Origin: Heyndrickxia sporothermodurans
Lineage (GTDB): Bacteria; Bacillota; Bacilli; Bacillales; Bacillaceae_C
Assembly (NCBI GenBank): GCA_016756695.1
Contig: CP066701.1
Span: 3,430,001 to 3,494,000, forward strand
DNA: 64,000 nt
Direction: 5' to 3'
This document shows positions 24,456 to 33,182 of this stretch, one piece after another (the first letter of the stretch is position 1; each line of letters opens with the position of its first letter). A program made the position numbers and the translations under genes. The notes under the pieces were generated by a model. That model saw only the letters and a program-made list of their open reading frames with translations, had not been told where the DNA came from and did no database searches.

Positions 24456-26417
24456 ATGGGAAATATTAAATCTAAAATTCATAGTTTGTTAAATAAAAAG
24501 TATTCGTTATTCTATTTAATTGTAATTCTTTTTTGGTTAAAGTCTTATGCTGTGTATCAAAGTGAATTTAATCTTGATATTAAGAATAGTATGCAGGAGT
24601 TTTTATTGTTTTTTAATCCAATAAGTTCTGCATTATTCTTTTTCGCATTTGCCTTGTTCTTTAAAGGACGTGCTCGTTCTATAGCATTGGTCGTTATCGA
24701 TTTAGTGTTGTCGATCCTTTTATATGCAAATGTGTGTTATTACCGCTTTTTTAATGATTTTATTACGATTCCTGTTCTTTTCCAAACGAAGAACTTTGGT
24801 GATTTGGGCGGTAGTGCGGCAGCATTGATGAAACCATATGATGTTCTTTATTTTCTTGATACAATTATTTTAATTGGATTGCTTGTCTTTAAAGTAGTTA
24901 AATCTCAATCAGAAAAAATGAATCGTCGCTCTATATTTGCAGTATTTGCAGCTGCAATTGCGTTTTTTATTATTAATTTAGGCCTTGCCGAAGCAGATAG
25001 ACCTGAATTGTTAACACGTACTTTTGACAGAAACTATATCGTAAAGTATCTTGGCGCATATAATTACACCATATATGATGCTATTCAAACGACTAAATCT
25101 TCAGCGCAACGTGCGTTTGCTGATAGTAGTGATGTTGTTGATATTGAAAACTATGTTAAAGCCAATCATGCTGAACCAAATAAAAAATATTTTGGTGCAG
25201 CAAAAGGTAGAAATGTAATTTATATTTCATTGGAATCTTTTCAAAACTTCCTAATAAATTATAAACTTGATGGGCAAGAAGTTACACCGTTCTTAAACAA
25301 ATTAACACATGATAAAAATACATTTTATTTTGATAACTTCTTTCATCAAACTGGACAAGGAAAAACTTCTGATGCGGAATTTATGATGGAAAATTCATTA
25401 TTCCCGTTACCAAAAGGTGCCGTATTTACAACGAAAGCAGCAAACACATATCAAGCAGCACCTGCTATTTTAGGGCAAAAAGGATATACATCAGCTGTGT
25501 TCCATGGAAATTATAAAACATTCTGGAATCGTGATGAAATGTATAAATCCTTTGGATATGATAAATTTTTTGATGCAAATTATTACGATATGAGTCCGGA
25601 AAATACAATAAACTACGGTATGGAGGATAAGCCATTTTTTAAAGAGTCTATGCCTTATCTTGAAAAGCTTCCACAACCGTTTTATACAAAATTTATTTCT
25701 TTATCAAACCATTTTCCGTTTGAGTTAAATAACGATCCGAATTTCCCTGAAGGTGACTTTGGAGATACTATTGTTAATAAATACTTCCAAACAGCACATT
25801 ATTTAGATGAATCAATTGAACAATTCTTTAATGACTTAAAAGCATCTGGTTTATATGATAATTCTATTATTGTGATGTATGGTGACCATTATGGTCTATC
25901 TGAAAATCATAATAAAGCTATGGCGAAGGTTATGGGAGTAGATGAGATTACACCTTATATCAATGCTCAATTACAAAGAGTACCATTATTCATTCATGTA
26001 CCTGGTGTAAAAGGAAAAATTGATCATACGTATGGTGGAGAAGTTGATGTACGTCCTACATTAATGCATCTACTTGGTATTAATACAAAAGATTATATTA
26101 CTTTTGGAACAGATTTATTGTCAAAAGAACATCATGAACTTGTTCCATTTAGAAACGGAGATTACGTTTCGAAAGAATATACACAAATTAGCGGTGAATG
26201 TTATAGTAATCCTTCAGGAGAAAAAGTAGATAACAAACTTTGCCAAGATAATGACAAAGTTGCAAAAACGGTACTTGAACTTTCGGATAAAGTCGTTTAC
26301 GATGATTTACTTCGTTTCTATACGCCAAAAGGGTTTACACCGGTAAAACGTGAAAATTATGATTATACAAAAGATCAAACGATAAATGATACAAACAACA
26401 ATAATAGTAGTAAATAA
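24456..26417 (+). CDS. ltaS: Lipoteichoic acid synthase LtaS
   Basis: A 653-residue enzyme that polymerises glycerol phosphate from phosphatidylglycerol onto a glycolipid anchor. Five membrane helices fill residues 15-180. A signal-peptidase-like site AQRAFA follows. The extracellular sulfatase-fold domain has ISLESFQNF (metal Glu), TGQGKTSDAEF with the nucleophilic Thr, VFHGNYKTFWNRD, and MYGDHYGLSEN (metal Asp-His). It ends in a polar, asparagine-rich tail. The ATG is 6 nt past GAGGGAGG, which comes from the IS110 right end, so both promoter and ribosome site have been replaced or displaced by the element. Confidence 0.96.
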   Translation: MGNIKSKIHSLLNKKYSLFYLIVILFWLKSYAVYQSEFNLDIKNSMQEFLLFFNPISSALFFFAFALFFKGRARSIALVVIDLVLSILLYANVCYYRFFNDFITIPVLFQTKNFGDLGGSAAALMKPYDVLYFLDTIILIGLLVFKVVKSQSEKMNRRSIFAVFAAAIAFFIINLGLAEADRPELLTRTFDRNYIVKYLGAYNYTIYDAIQTTKSSAQRAFADSSDVVDIENYVKANHAEPNKKYFGAAKGRNVIYISLESFQNFLINYKLDGQEVTPFLNKLTHDKNTFYFDNFFHQTGQGKTSDAEFMMENSLFPLPKGAVFTTKAANTYQAAPAILGQKGYTSAVFHGNYKTFWNRDEMYKSFGYDKFFDANYYDMSPENTINYGMEDKPFFKESMPYLEKLPQPFYTKFISLSNHFPFELNNDPNFPEGDFGDTIVNKYFQTAHYLDESIEQFFNDLKASGLYDNSIIVMYGDHYGLSENHNKAMAKVMGVDEITPYINAQLQRVPLFIHVPGVKGKIDHTYGGEVDVRPTLMHLLGINTKDYITFGTDLLSKEHHELVPFRNGDYVSKEYTQISGECYSNPSGEKVDNKLCQDNDKVAKTVLELSDKVVYDDLLRFYTPKGFTPVKRENYDYTKDQTINDTNNNNSSK

Positions 26418-26454
26418 AAAATAATCCCCTTTATTAAAGGGGATTATTTTTTAT
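26416..26454 (+). terminator. Terminator after ltaS
   Basis: Perfect stem AAAAAATAATCCCCTT against its complement with a small loop, followed by T-rich sequence. Confidence 0.9.
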
Positions 26455-26491
26455 TTGGTATAGCAGAGAGGATTCGTATGAGTAGAATGTT

Positions 26492-27119
26492 TTAAAAGAA
26501 TAAAAATATAATCGCTTCTTTTCCGAAATAAATTCCAAAGCCAATTAAACCTAGGCCGGAAACAAAAGATATCCACGTTAACAGACGAGAGCTTAACCAT
26601 TTTCGAAAACTGCTAGCTACAACGGCCATTGTTACATCCCATAGAAATAATCCAATGAAAATGGCCATACTATGTAGGATAATATCGTGTGAATGAGCGG
26701 TTTGAATGGATTTAGCTAAAACAGAACCATAAATTCCAATCCAAAAAAGAATAGAAAGTGGATTGGATATCGACATAATAAAACCGGATGAAAAAGATTT
26801 CCGTAATGAATCTTTTGACCGATGATTAGTAGAAGAAAGGTTTTTTGCAGCAAACATACTTTCGATACCAGTGTAAATTAAAACAAAACAGCCAAATAAA
26901 TAAAGAAAAATCTTTAAAATAGGTACCTCCAAAAAGTTTACGAATCCAAAAATAAACACATAACATATAAAAGATATCTGCTGTCATCGCTCCGATGCCT
27001 AATACCCAAGAATGAAGGAAACCATTTTTTATTCCCTTATCCAATTGAGCAGCATTAATTGGACCAATAGGAGCTGCCAAGGATATACCTAAAATAATAT
27101 AACTGAAAAAGACAGACAT
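26492..27119 (-). pseudogene. LysE/RhtB-family exporter, frameshifted
   Basis: Two overlapping minus-strand frames make up one amino-acid exporter. The first (27119 downward) holds the N-terminal LGISLAAPIGPINAAQLDKG and GALGMTADIFYML-like helix 2. After a run of five T near 26945-26949 the frame must slip by one base to reach FGFVNFLEVPILKIFLYLFG and the rest, including GFIMSISNPLSILFW with the conserved NP. With four T the protein would be about 208 residues with six helices, normal for LysE. Either a recent pseudogene or a homopolymer base-call error. Confidence 0.85.
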
Positions 27120-27200
27120 TCATGCAACCCTCCAAATAGTATAAGTAATATAGTTTATTCAGAAGTGATTGCTTGTACGACAAATTATAATTTAAAAAAT

Positions 27201-27227
27201 GAAAGGTGGTCTATATGACCACCTTTT
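27201..27227 (-). terminator. Terminator for yndM
   Basis: Stem AAAGGTGGTC / GACCACCTTT with a TATAT loop. Read on the minus strand it is followed by a T-rich run, so it ends the yndM transcript. Confidence 0.78.
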
Positions 27228-27234
27228 CAATTTC

Positions 27235-27690
27235 TCATCTATTAGTTTTTGTCTTTTGTCTCTTTTTTACAGGTGTAATTTCCTCCGAAGCTTCCGTTGC
27301 ATAATGCATTGCTGAGATCCGCCGTTTACTTATTTGCTCTTGAGGATAAAATCTTCTAAACAGATAAATGTGAAAAAAATACTCACAGAAAGCAATACCC
27401 AATCCACCGATAATTGAAGCCCAGAACAACGCACGATAGTTGTCAATGTTTCCGTACGAGACGATTGACCATATGATCAGAAAGGACAAACCAAAATCGA
27501 CGGAAGTTGCCACTACGTTATTGGTGCGGGGTAAAAGCAATTTATCCCCAATAATATATGAGATTACACCAATAACAGCAGTAATTAAAATGACACTTTG
27601 AATTGACATGCCGTAGAATAACCCGAGTATAACAAACAGAGCGATAAAGGAAGCAATGAACTTAATAGCTAATGCAGTTAATGTCTTCAT
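27235..27690 (-). CDS. YndM-family four-helix membrane protein (DUF2512)
   Basis: A 151-residue protein with four membrane helices, the first starting LTALAIKFIASFIALFVILG and others around residues 33-50, 62-82 and 90-112, followed by a charged cytoplasmic tail. The segment YIIGDKLLLPRTNN between helices is the family mark. DUF2512 proteins such as B. subtilis YndM have no defined biochemical role. The ATG follows AAAAGGGG at 9 nt. Confidence 0.82.
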   Translation of the reverse strand: MKTLTALAIKFIASFIALFVILGLFYGMSIQSVILITAVIGVISYIIGDKLLLPRTNNVVATSVDFGLSFLIIWSIVSYGNIDNYRALFWASIIGGLGIAFCEYFFHIYLFRRFYPQEQISKRRISAMHYATEASEEITPVKKRQKTKTNR

Positions 27691-27753
27691 TGTATGAACC
27701 CCTTTTAGGATGATATGCTGTTATTTTTTTATTAAATCGTTCATTTTATTCAT

Positions 27754-27793
27754 AAAAAAACTACTTAACCAAAATGATTAAGTAGTTTTTTTA
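27754..27793. terminator. Bidirectional terminator
   Basis: Perfect 15-bp stem AAAAAAACTACTTAA / TTAAGTAGTTTTTTT with a 9-nt loop, downstream of the minus-strand gene at 27812. Confidence 0.85.
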
Positions 27794-27811
27794 AACTAAG
27801 AATGCGTAAAA

Positions 27812-28153
27812 CTATTCATTGTCGCTCTCAGTAATTTTATATTTTAAATAATTATAATTATCGGTAGGGACGGTTTTGTCGATCGTTCCATTTTTATTCT
27901 TATAAATTTCATATTCTCTATATGTTTCAACCACATAACCTTCCTCTTTATCTTTTTTTGAATTGACGAGTTTATATTCCAAAATAGGATTTAAATCATT
28001 CGTAATTGTTTTTTCATTTTCGATTGCATTTACAGGCAAACTCACATGAACATTATTTATTTCACTTTCGGTAATCGTATTTATATAAGCAAGAAAGACC
28101 AATACCCCTATTAAAAATATTGATGTAATTATTTTATATTTTTTTCTTTTCAA
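27812..28153 (-). CDS. Hypothetical exported or membrane-anchored small protein
   Basis: A 113-residue protein with a basic N-terminus and one hydrophobic helix (ITSIFLIGVLVFLAYI), then a polar beta-rich domain (LEYKLVNSKKDKEEGYVVET, YREYEIYKNKNG). No lipobox is present, so it is a signal-anchor or cleaved export signal. The family is not recognised. The start is TTG behind AGGAGTGGGAGA. It has its own terminator. Confidence 0.65.
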   Translation of the reverse strand: MKRKKYKIITSIFLIGVLVFLAYINTITESEINNVHVSLPVNAIENEKTITNDLNPILEYKLVNSKKDKEEGYVVETYREYEIYKNKNGTIDKTVPTDNYNYLKYKITESDNE

Positions 28154-28315
28154 ATTCTCCCACTCCTAACTTTATCGTAAAAACAGAAACTATCTATCAG
28201 AACCTATGCAAATTGACAAGTGTTTATGCAATTTTAATTTGTTCACCCTTTTCTTTTTTCATATTTCAATTAAATTCGTAAAAACTAGTGGTAAAAATTT
28301 AAAAAGGAGCCGATT

Positions 28316-29095
28316 ATGCCAGTTGCTATTTGTGGGAATTCAAAGATATTTTATGACGATTATGGAGTAGGACCTGCTATTTTATTTGTTCATCCACCTG
28401 GAATGGGGAGGAAAACATTTATGAAACAATTAGCTCTTCAAAGCAAATTTCGTTTACTAATACCTGATTTTTCAGGGCATGGAGACAGCACCTCATCGGA
28501 TGGAAGTATGACCATATCACTTTATATGAAAGAAATAGAAGCGGTACGAAAACATGCTGAAGAAAGTGCATTGTTTTTATTTGGGTATTCTGCAGGTGGT
28601 ATAATTGTACAAGAATATGCAATTCAATACCCAATGAATGTAAAAGGTGTTATATTATCAAGTGGGTACCCAAAAATCGCAAATGAATTGTTGAAAGTGG
28701 AACATCAAATAGGGATTAATATGGTTATGTTTGCGCCAAAAATATTAGCCAAAATATTATCTATTAGCCATTTTAGTGAAAAAGCATTGCAATTAGAGCT
28801 ATATGAACATATTTTGAAATCAAACCGGTTTACTTGGAGACAGTTTTATATTGAATCATTATACTTTAATTGTGTAGGAAGATTATCTTTATTAAATGCA
28901 CCATTATTGCTAATGTATGGAACGATGTCAGATGTAATTAACCATCATGTTAAATTATATCCGAAAATTATTGACACTGAAATTCACTTTATTAAAGGAG
29001 CGGGACATCAGTTACCAACGAAAAAAGATAAAAAGGTGAATGAATTAATTACTTTGTTTATTAATAAACAAGTGAATAATAATTTGATTATGTAA
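28316..29095 (+). CDS. Alpha/beta hydrolase
   Basis: A 259-residue cytoplasmic hydrolase. The nucleophile elbow is FGYSAGG near residue 93, the oxyanion-hole segment is LFVHPPGMG, the acid is likely the Asp in YGTMSDVI, and the catalytic His is in IKGAGHQLP. It resembles the pimeloyl-ACP esterase/haloperoxidase-like group, but the substrate cannot be inferred. The ATG follows AAAAAGGAG. It stands alone, 66 nt before the yhdT-panF pair. Confidence 0.85.
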   Translation: MPVAICGNSKIFYDDYGVGPAILFVHPPGMGRKTFMKQLALQSKFRLLIPDFSGHGDSTSSDGSMTISLYMKEIEAVRKHAEESALFLFGYSAGGIIVQEYAIQYPMNVKGVILSSGYPKIANELLKVEHQIGINMVMFAPKILAKILSISHFSEKALQLELYEHILKSNRFTWRQFYIESLYFNCVGRLSLLNAPLLLMYGTMSDVINHHVKLYPKIIDTEIHFIKGAGHQLPTKKDKKVNELITLFINKQVNNNLIM

Positions 29096-29160
29096 ACTTA
29101 ATTGAAAAGTTTTCCATTTTTCTATGGACAAGTTTAAATGGTAAGAAAGGGGGGACAAAA

Positions 29161-29427
29161 GTGAATGATCGCCGATATAAGATTGCTCATAGGGAGGCAT
29201 GGATTGGTGTTGGACTTGCTATCATCCATTTCCTTTGGTGGTTTGGATTTGCTTATGGGTTTGGAAGTGGAAAGGTAGAAGAATATACATATATTTTAGG
29301 ATTACCTGCTTGGTTTTTTTATAGTTGTGTTATTGGCTTTATCGTTATTGTATTTTTAGTATTTATTGCAGTTAAGTTTTTTTTCAAGGAAGTTCCTTTT
29401 GAAAATGAGGAAAGTGGTGGAAAATGA
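29161..29427 (+). CDS. YhdT-family small membrane protein (DUF997)
   Basis: An 88-residue protein with two membrane helices (HREAWIGVGLAIIHFLWWFG and the FYSCVIGFIVIVFLVFIAVK region). DUF997/YhdT proteins are encoded immediately before panF in many bacteria, and here the stop overlaps the panF start by 4 nt, so translation is coupled. They are presumed accessory to the symporter. The start is GTG behind AAAGGGGGG. Confidence 0.9.
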   Translation: MNDRRYKIAHREAWIGVGLAIIHFLWWFGFAYGFGSGKVEEYTYILGLPAWFFYSCVIGFIVIVFLVFIAVKFFFKEVPFENEESGGK

Positions 29428-30854
29428 ATATTCAAGTAATTATTCCTCTAGTTATATTTTTACTATTATTTTTTATTGTAGGTTTATTAGCGTCACGTTA
29501 TATAAAAAGCACTGATTCTTTTATTCAAGAATACTTTTTAGGTAGTAGACAAATGGGCGGTTTTATATTAGCGATGACAATGGTTGCGACTTATGGTAGT
29601 GGAAGCAGCTTTATCGGTGGCCCTGGGGCTGCATATAATTATGGATTAGCATGGGTGCTATTGGCTATGACACAAGTTGTTACCGGTTATTTTGTATTAA
29701 TGGTTTTAGGTAAGAAGTTTGCGATTATTTCACGTAAATATAATGCGATTACACTGATTGATTTTTTAAAAGCAAGATATCAGTCAAATTGGGTTACAAT
29801 CATTGCAGCCATTAGTATTGTTATCTTTCTGTTCTCATCTATGATTGCTCAGTGGGTAGGCGGAGCGAGATTAATGGAATCAATATTAGGTGTTTCCTAC
29901 ACGACTGCATTATTTATTTTTGCTGTATCTGTACTCATTTATGTTATTATTGGGGGATTCCGTGCCGTTGCTATAACCGATACTCTCCAAGGAATCGTCA
30001 TGCTTGGAGGAACAATTCTATTATTAGTCGCTACTTTAATTGCAGGTGGCGGTATTGAAAATATTATGGCTGATTTGAAACATCAAAATCCAAATTTATT
30101 GAGTCCTTATGGCGCGGATCGATCATTAACTCCTTTGTACATCTCTAGTTTCTGGATTCTTGTAGGAGTCGGTGTCGTAGGGCTACCGCAAATTGCCGTT
30201 CGAGCAATGTCATATAAAAATGCAAAGGCGATGCATCGGGCAATACTAATCGGAACAGTTGTTATTGGAATCATTATGTTTGGGATGCATTTAATCGGAG
30301 TCCTCGCAAGAGCAATTGCACCAGGAATTGAAGACGCTGACACAGTAATGCCTATTATTACAATGAAGGTTCTACCTGCCTGGGCTGCCGGCATCGTTCT
30401 TGCAGCACCTATGGCAGCAATTATGTCAACGGTAAATTCCGTATTAATACTTGTTTCATCGGCGATCGTTAAGGATTTATACATAGGTTTTATAAATAAG
30501 GAGCCAAGCATTAAAAAAGTAAAACAGATAAGCTTTTTTACGACTTCTATTATCGGCATCGCAGTTCTAGTACTTGCCATTCATCCACCTGAACTCTTAA
30601 TATGGTTAAATTTATTTTCTTTTGGTGGGTTAGAAGCTGTATTTATTTGGCCAATTGTTATGGGGCTTTATTGGAAAAACGGAAATAAGTATGGAGCCTT
30701 CTCTTCTATGATAATAGGAATGGGGTTATATATATTTTTTGATCGTTTCCATCCTAATCCGTTCGGCATGCATACGGTTGTGATCCCGATACTATGTTCG
30801 TTATTTATTTTTATAATCGTTTCCTTGTTTACAAAAAACAAAGCCACTTTATAG
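29424..30854 (+). CDS. panF: Sodium/pantothenate symporter PanF
   Basis: A 476-residue solute:sodium symporter with about 13 membrane helices that takes up pantothenate for coenzyme A synthesis. The family features are YFLGSRQMGGFILAMTMVAT, the Na-site stretch TYGSGSSFIGGPGAAY, the ARYQSNW region and PMAAIMSTVNSVLILVSSAI in helix 8 of the core. Coupling with YhdT supports pantothenate over other SSS substrates. Length is normal (about 480). Confidence 0.93.
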   Translation: MNIQVIIPLVIFLLLFFIVGLLASRYIKSTDSFIQEYFLGSRQMGGFILAMTMVATYGSGSSFIGGPGAAYNYGLAWVLLAMTQVVTGYFVLMVLGKKFAIISRKYNAITLIDFLKARYQSNWVTIIAAISIVIFLFSSMIAQWVGGARLMESILGVSYTTALFIFAVSVLIYVIIGGFRAVAITDTLQGIVMLGGTILLLVATLIAGGGIENIMADLKHQNPNLLSPYGADRSLTPLYISSFWILVGVGVVGLPQIAVRAMSYKNAKAMHRAILIGTVVIGIIMFGMHLIGVLARAIAPGIEDADTVMPIITMKVLPAWAAGIVLAAPMAAIMSTVNSVLILVSSAIVKDLYIGFINKEPSIKKVKQISFFTTSIIGIAVLVLAIHPPELLIWLNLFSFGGLEAVFIWPIVMGLYWKNGNKYGAFSSMIIGMGLYIFFDRFHPNPFGMHTVVIPILCSLFIFIIVSLFTKNKATL

Positions 30855-30872
30855 GTGACTTTGTTTTTTTAT
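30835..30872 (+). terminator. Terminator after panF
   Basis: Stem AAACAAAGCCAC / GTGACTTTGTTT with one mismatch and a long T run, overlapping the stop codon. Confidence 0.78.
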
Positions 30873-31180
30873 AAACTGGAAATGAAAAAAACCATTCAAT
30901 AAGAAATTATTATTTCTATAAAATATTTCTCGCATAATAGAATCATATTTTTAATATGTTAAAAAAAGGATGTTTTTTGCATTCTTTTTTTATTTAGGTA
31001 AAACATTCTGAAAATAATATATAAAAACTATTTTCAAATAAGTTAAAAGAAGGTAGAATATTTAAAAATGACATTAAATTTATGATATTTAAATAGGACT
31101 AGCTTATTTAAGAGATTTTCTAAATTTCTAAGCTATCTTCATACAACGACGAAAACCAATTGGTGGAAAGGAGCGAAATA
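30873..31180 (+). promoter_or_regulatory. Leader region of the peptide ABC operon with a terminator-like hairpin
   Basis: The 308 bases hold no gene. At 30961-30992 AAAAAAAGGATG and CATTCTTTTTTT form a hairpin with one wobble pair and a T tail, which could be a second panF terminator or an attenuator. TATGATATTTAAAT around 31081 is promoter-like. The Shine-Dalgarno AAAGGAG for the first opp gene ends the region. Confidence 0.35.
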
Positions 31181-32173
31181 GTGGAAAATCCAGTCCTAGA
31201 AGTAAAGGCTTTACGTACTACGTTTATAACAGATGATGGTACGATACCTGTTGTAAACGATATTGATTTCCAAGTACAGTCGCAAGAAATTTTAGGAATA
31301 GTAGGGGAATCAGGCTGTGGTAAAAGTGTCACTTCATTATCTATTATGGGATTAATCCCAACTGCTAATGGAAAAGTTGAAGGTGAAATTCTTTTTAATG
31401 AAGAAAATATAGCAAAAGCAACAGAAAAAAGAATGAGAAGTATTCGCGGTAACGATATTGCGATGATATTCCAAGAGCCGATGACTAGTTTAAACCCTGT
31501 CTTTACCATCGGTGAACAATTAATAGAAGCCGTTCAAATACACCGGAAATGGCCAAAGAAAAAGGCAAAAGAGCATGCGGTACAAATGCTTAAAAAGGTG
31601 GGTCTTCCTAGGGCAGAGCAATTAATCAATGAATACCCTCATCAATTATCCGGAGGGATGAGGCAGCGTGTCATGATTGCAATGGCACTTGCTTGTGAAC
31701 CGATGCTATTAATTGCCGATGAACCCACAACTGCCTTAGATGTAACAATACAGGCACAAATTTTAGATTTAATGAAAAAATTAAACAAAGAAACGAATAC
31801 AGCCATTATCATGATAACTCATGATTTAGGGGTTGTTGCAGAAATGTGTCAGCGTGTTATTGTCATGTACAGCGGGAAAATTGTGGAAGAGGCAGATGTT
31901 AGAACTATTTTTAAGGAGCCCAAGCATCCATATACAGTTGGCTTAATACAATCTGTACCTGATATGAGAGTGAAAAAGGAGCAATTATATTCGATACCAG
32001 GCAATGTTCCGAAGCCAGGTTCTATTGAAGTTGGTTGTCATTTTGCACCACGCTGTCCACACGCGCATGCACGTTGCTATGATGAAACACCAAATTTAAA
32101 AGTACTTGATAATGGACAAAAAGTAAGGTGCTGGTTATATGAGGAAGGGAAGGTTGGCGTAGTAAATGAATGA
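31181..32173 (+). CDS. Peptide ABC transporter ATP-binding protein (OppD/DppD type)
   Basis: A 330-residue ATPase subunit of an importer for di- or oligopeptides. It has Walker [11 protein letters not shown]-loop [11 protein letters not shown], signature [12 protein letters not shown], Walker [13 protein letters not shown] and the switch His in ITHDLG. The C-terminal oligopeptide-transporter extension has the [14 protein letters not shown] cysteine cluster, which may hold an iron-sulfur centre as in related Dpp ATPases. GTG 31181 follows AAAGGAG; a TTG-free upstream ATG at 31160 overlaps that site. It overlaps the next gene by 8 nt. Confidence 0.93.
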   Translation: MENPVLEVKALRTTFITDDGTIPVVNDIDFQVQSQEILGIVGESGCGKSVTSLSIMGLIPTANGKVEGEILFNEENIAKATEKRMRSIRGNDIAMIFQEPMTSLNPVFTIGEQLIEAVQIHRKWPKKKAKEHAVQMLKKVGLPRAEQLINEYPHQLSGGMRQRVMIAMALACEPMLLIADEPTTALDVTIQAQILDLMKKLNKETNTAIIMITHDLGVVAEMCQRVIVMYSGKIVEEADVRTIFKEPKHPYTVGLIQSVPDMRVKKEQLYSIPGNVPKPGSIEVGCHFAPRCPHAHARCYDETPNLKVLDNGQKVRCWLYEEGKVGVVNE

Positions 32174-33134
32174 ACCACTTTTAAAAATTGAACATTTAAA
32201 AAAGAACTTCCCTATTCGAGGTGGTGTTTTTGGTAAAAAAGTTGGCGAAGTTAAAGCTGTAGATGATATTTCTTTTGTCATCCAAAAGGGAGAAACATTG
32301 GGTCTTGTTGGTGAAAGTGGTTGTGGAAAATCAACAACAGGCAGAATGTTATTGAGATTACTCGAACCGAGTGAAGGGAAAATTATTTTCGAAGGCAATG
32401 ACATTACTACTCTTTCTAAACAAGAGCTTCGGAAAATTCGCGGGCAAATGCAAATGATTTTTCAAGATCCATACGCCTCCTTGAACCCAAGACACACAAT
32501 TGAACGCATATTAGAAGAGCCGTTAATCGTTCATGGGGTCAAGGAAAAGTCAGCTCGCAAAAAAAAGGTTCGTGAGTTGCTGGAAATTGTAGGATTAAAC
32601 AGTTATCATGCCAATCGTTATCCCCATCAATTTAGTGGTGGTCAGCGTCAAAGGATTGGAATTGCCAGAGCATTGAGCCTTAATCCAAAACTAATCGTTG
32701 CGGATGAACCTGTATCAGCTTTGGATGTATCCATTCAAGCTCAAGTTCTTAACCTGCTTAAAGATCTTCAGAAAAAGTATGATCTGACTTATTTATTTAT
32801 TGCCCATGATTTAGGGGTTGTCAGGCATATTAGTGATCGCGTTGGGGTTATGTATCTTGGTAGATTAGTAGAGCTTGCTGAAAGTGAAGAATTATACCAA
32901 AATCCGAAACATCCGTATACTCAAGCCTTACTTTCAGCAGTCCCTATTGCCGATGTGGATCATAAAAAAGAAAGAATTGTACTTCAGGGCGATGTTCCAA
33001 GTCCTGCAAATCCACCAAAAGGATGCTCTTTTCATACGAGATGTCCACTTGCAATGGATAAATGCTTCGTTGAAAGACCAATATTTAAAGAAGTAGATAA
33101 GGGTCACTTTGCAGCATGTCATCTACATGGATGA
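32166..33134 (+). CDS. Peptide ABC transporter ATP-binding protein (OppF/DppF type)
   Basis: The 322-residue partner ATPase. Walker A is [11 protein letters not shown], the Q-loop [11 protein letters not shown], the signature [15 protein letters not shown], Walker [13 protein letters not shown] and the switch His FIAHDLG. The C-terminal cluster is [15 protein letters not shown]. Two different nucleotide-binding subunits form the working heterodimer. It is translationally coupled to the preceding gene and followed after 48 nt by the binding-protein gene. Confidence 0.94.
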   Translation: MNEPLLKIEHLKKNFPIRGGVFGKKVGEVKAVDDISFVIQKGETLGLVGESGCGKSTTGRMLLRLLEPSEGKIIFEGNDITTLSKQELRKIRGQMQMIFQDPYASLNPRHTIERILEEPLIVHGVKEKSARKKKVRELLEIVGLNSYHANRYPHQFSGGQRQRIGIARALSLNPKLIVADEPVSALDVSIQAQVLNLLKDLQKKYDLTYLFIAHDLGVVRHISDRVGVMYLGRLVELAESEELYQNPKHPYTQALLSAVPIADVDHKKERIVLQGDVPSPANPPKGCSFHTRCPLAMDKCFVERPIFKEVDKGHFAACHLHG

Positions 33135-33182
33135 TTTTGCATATAAATTTTTAGATAGCTATTAAAAATTGGGGGGAAGAAG

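Noticed and set aside
29852-30580. Open frames inside panF on both strands
   Set aside because: They are shadows of a strongly supported gene and have no ribosome sites.
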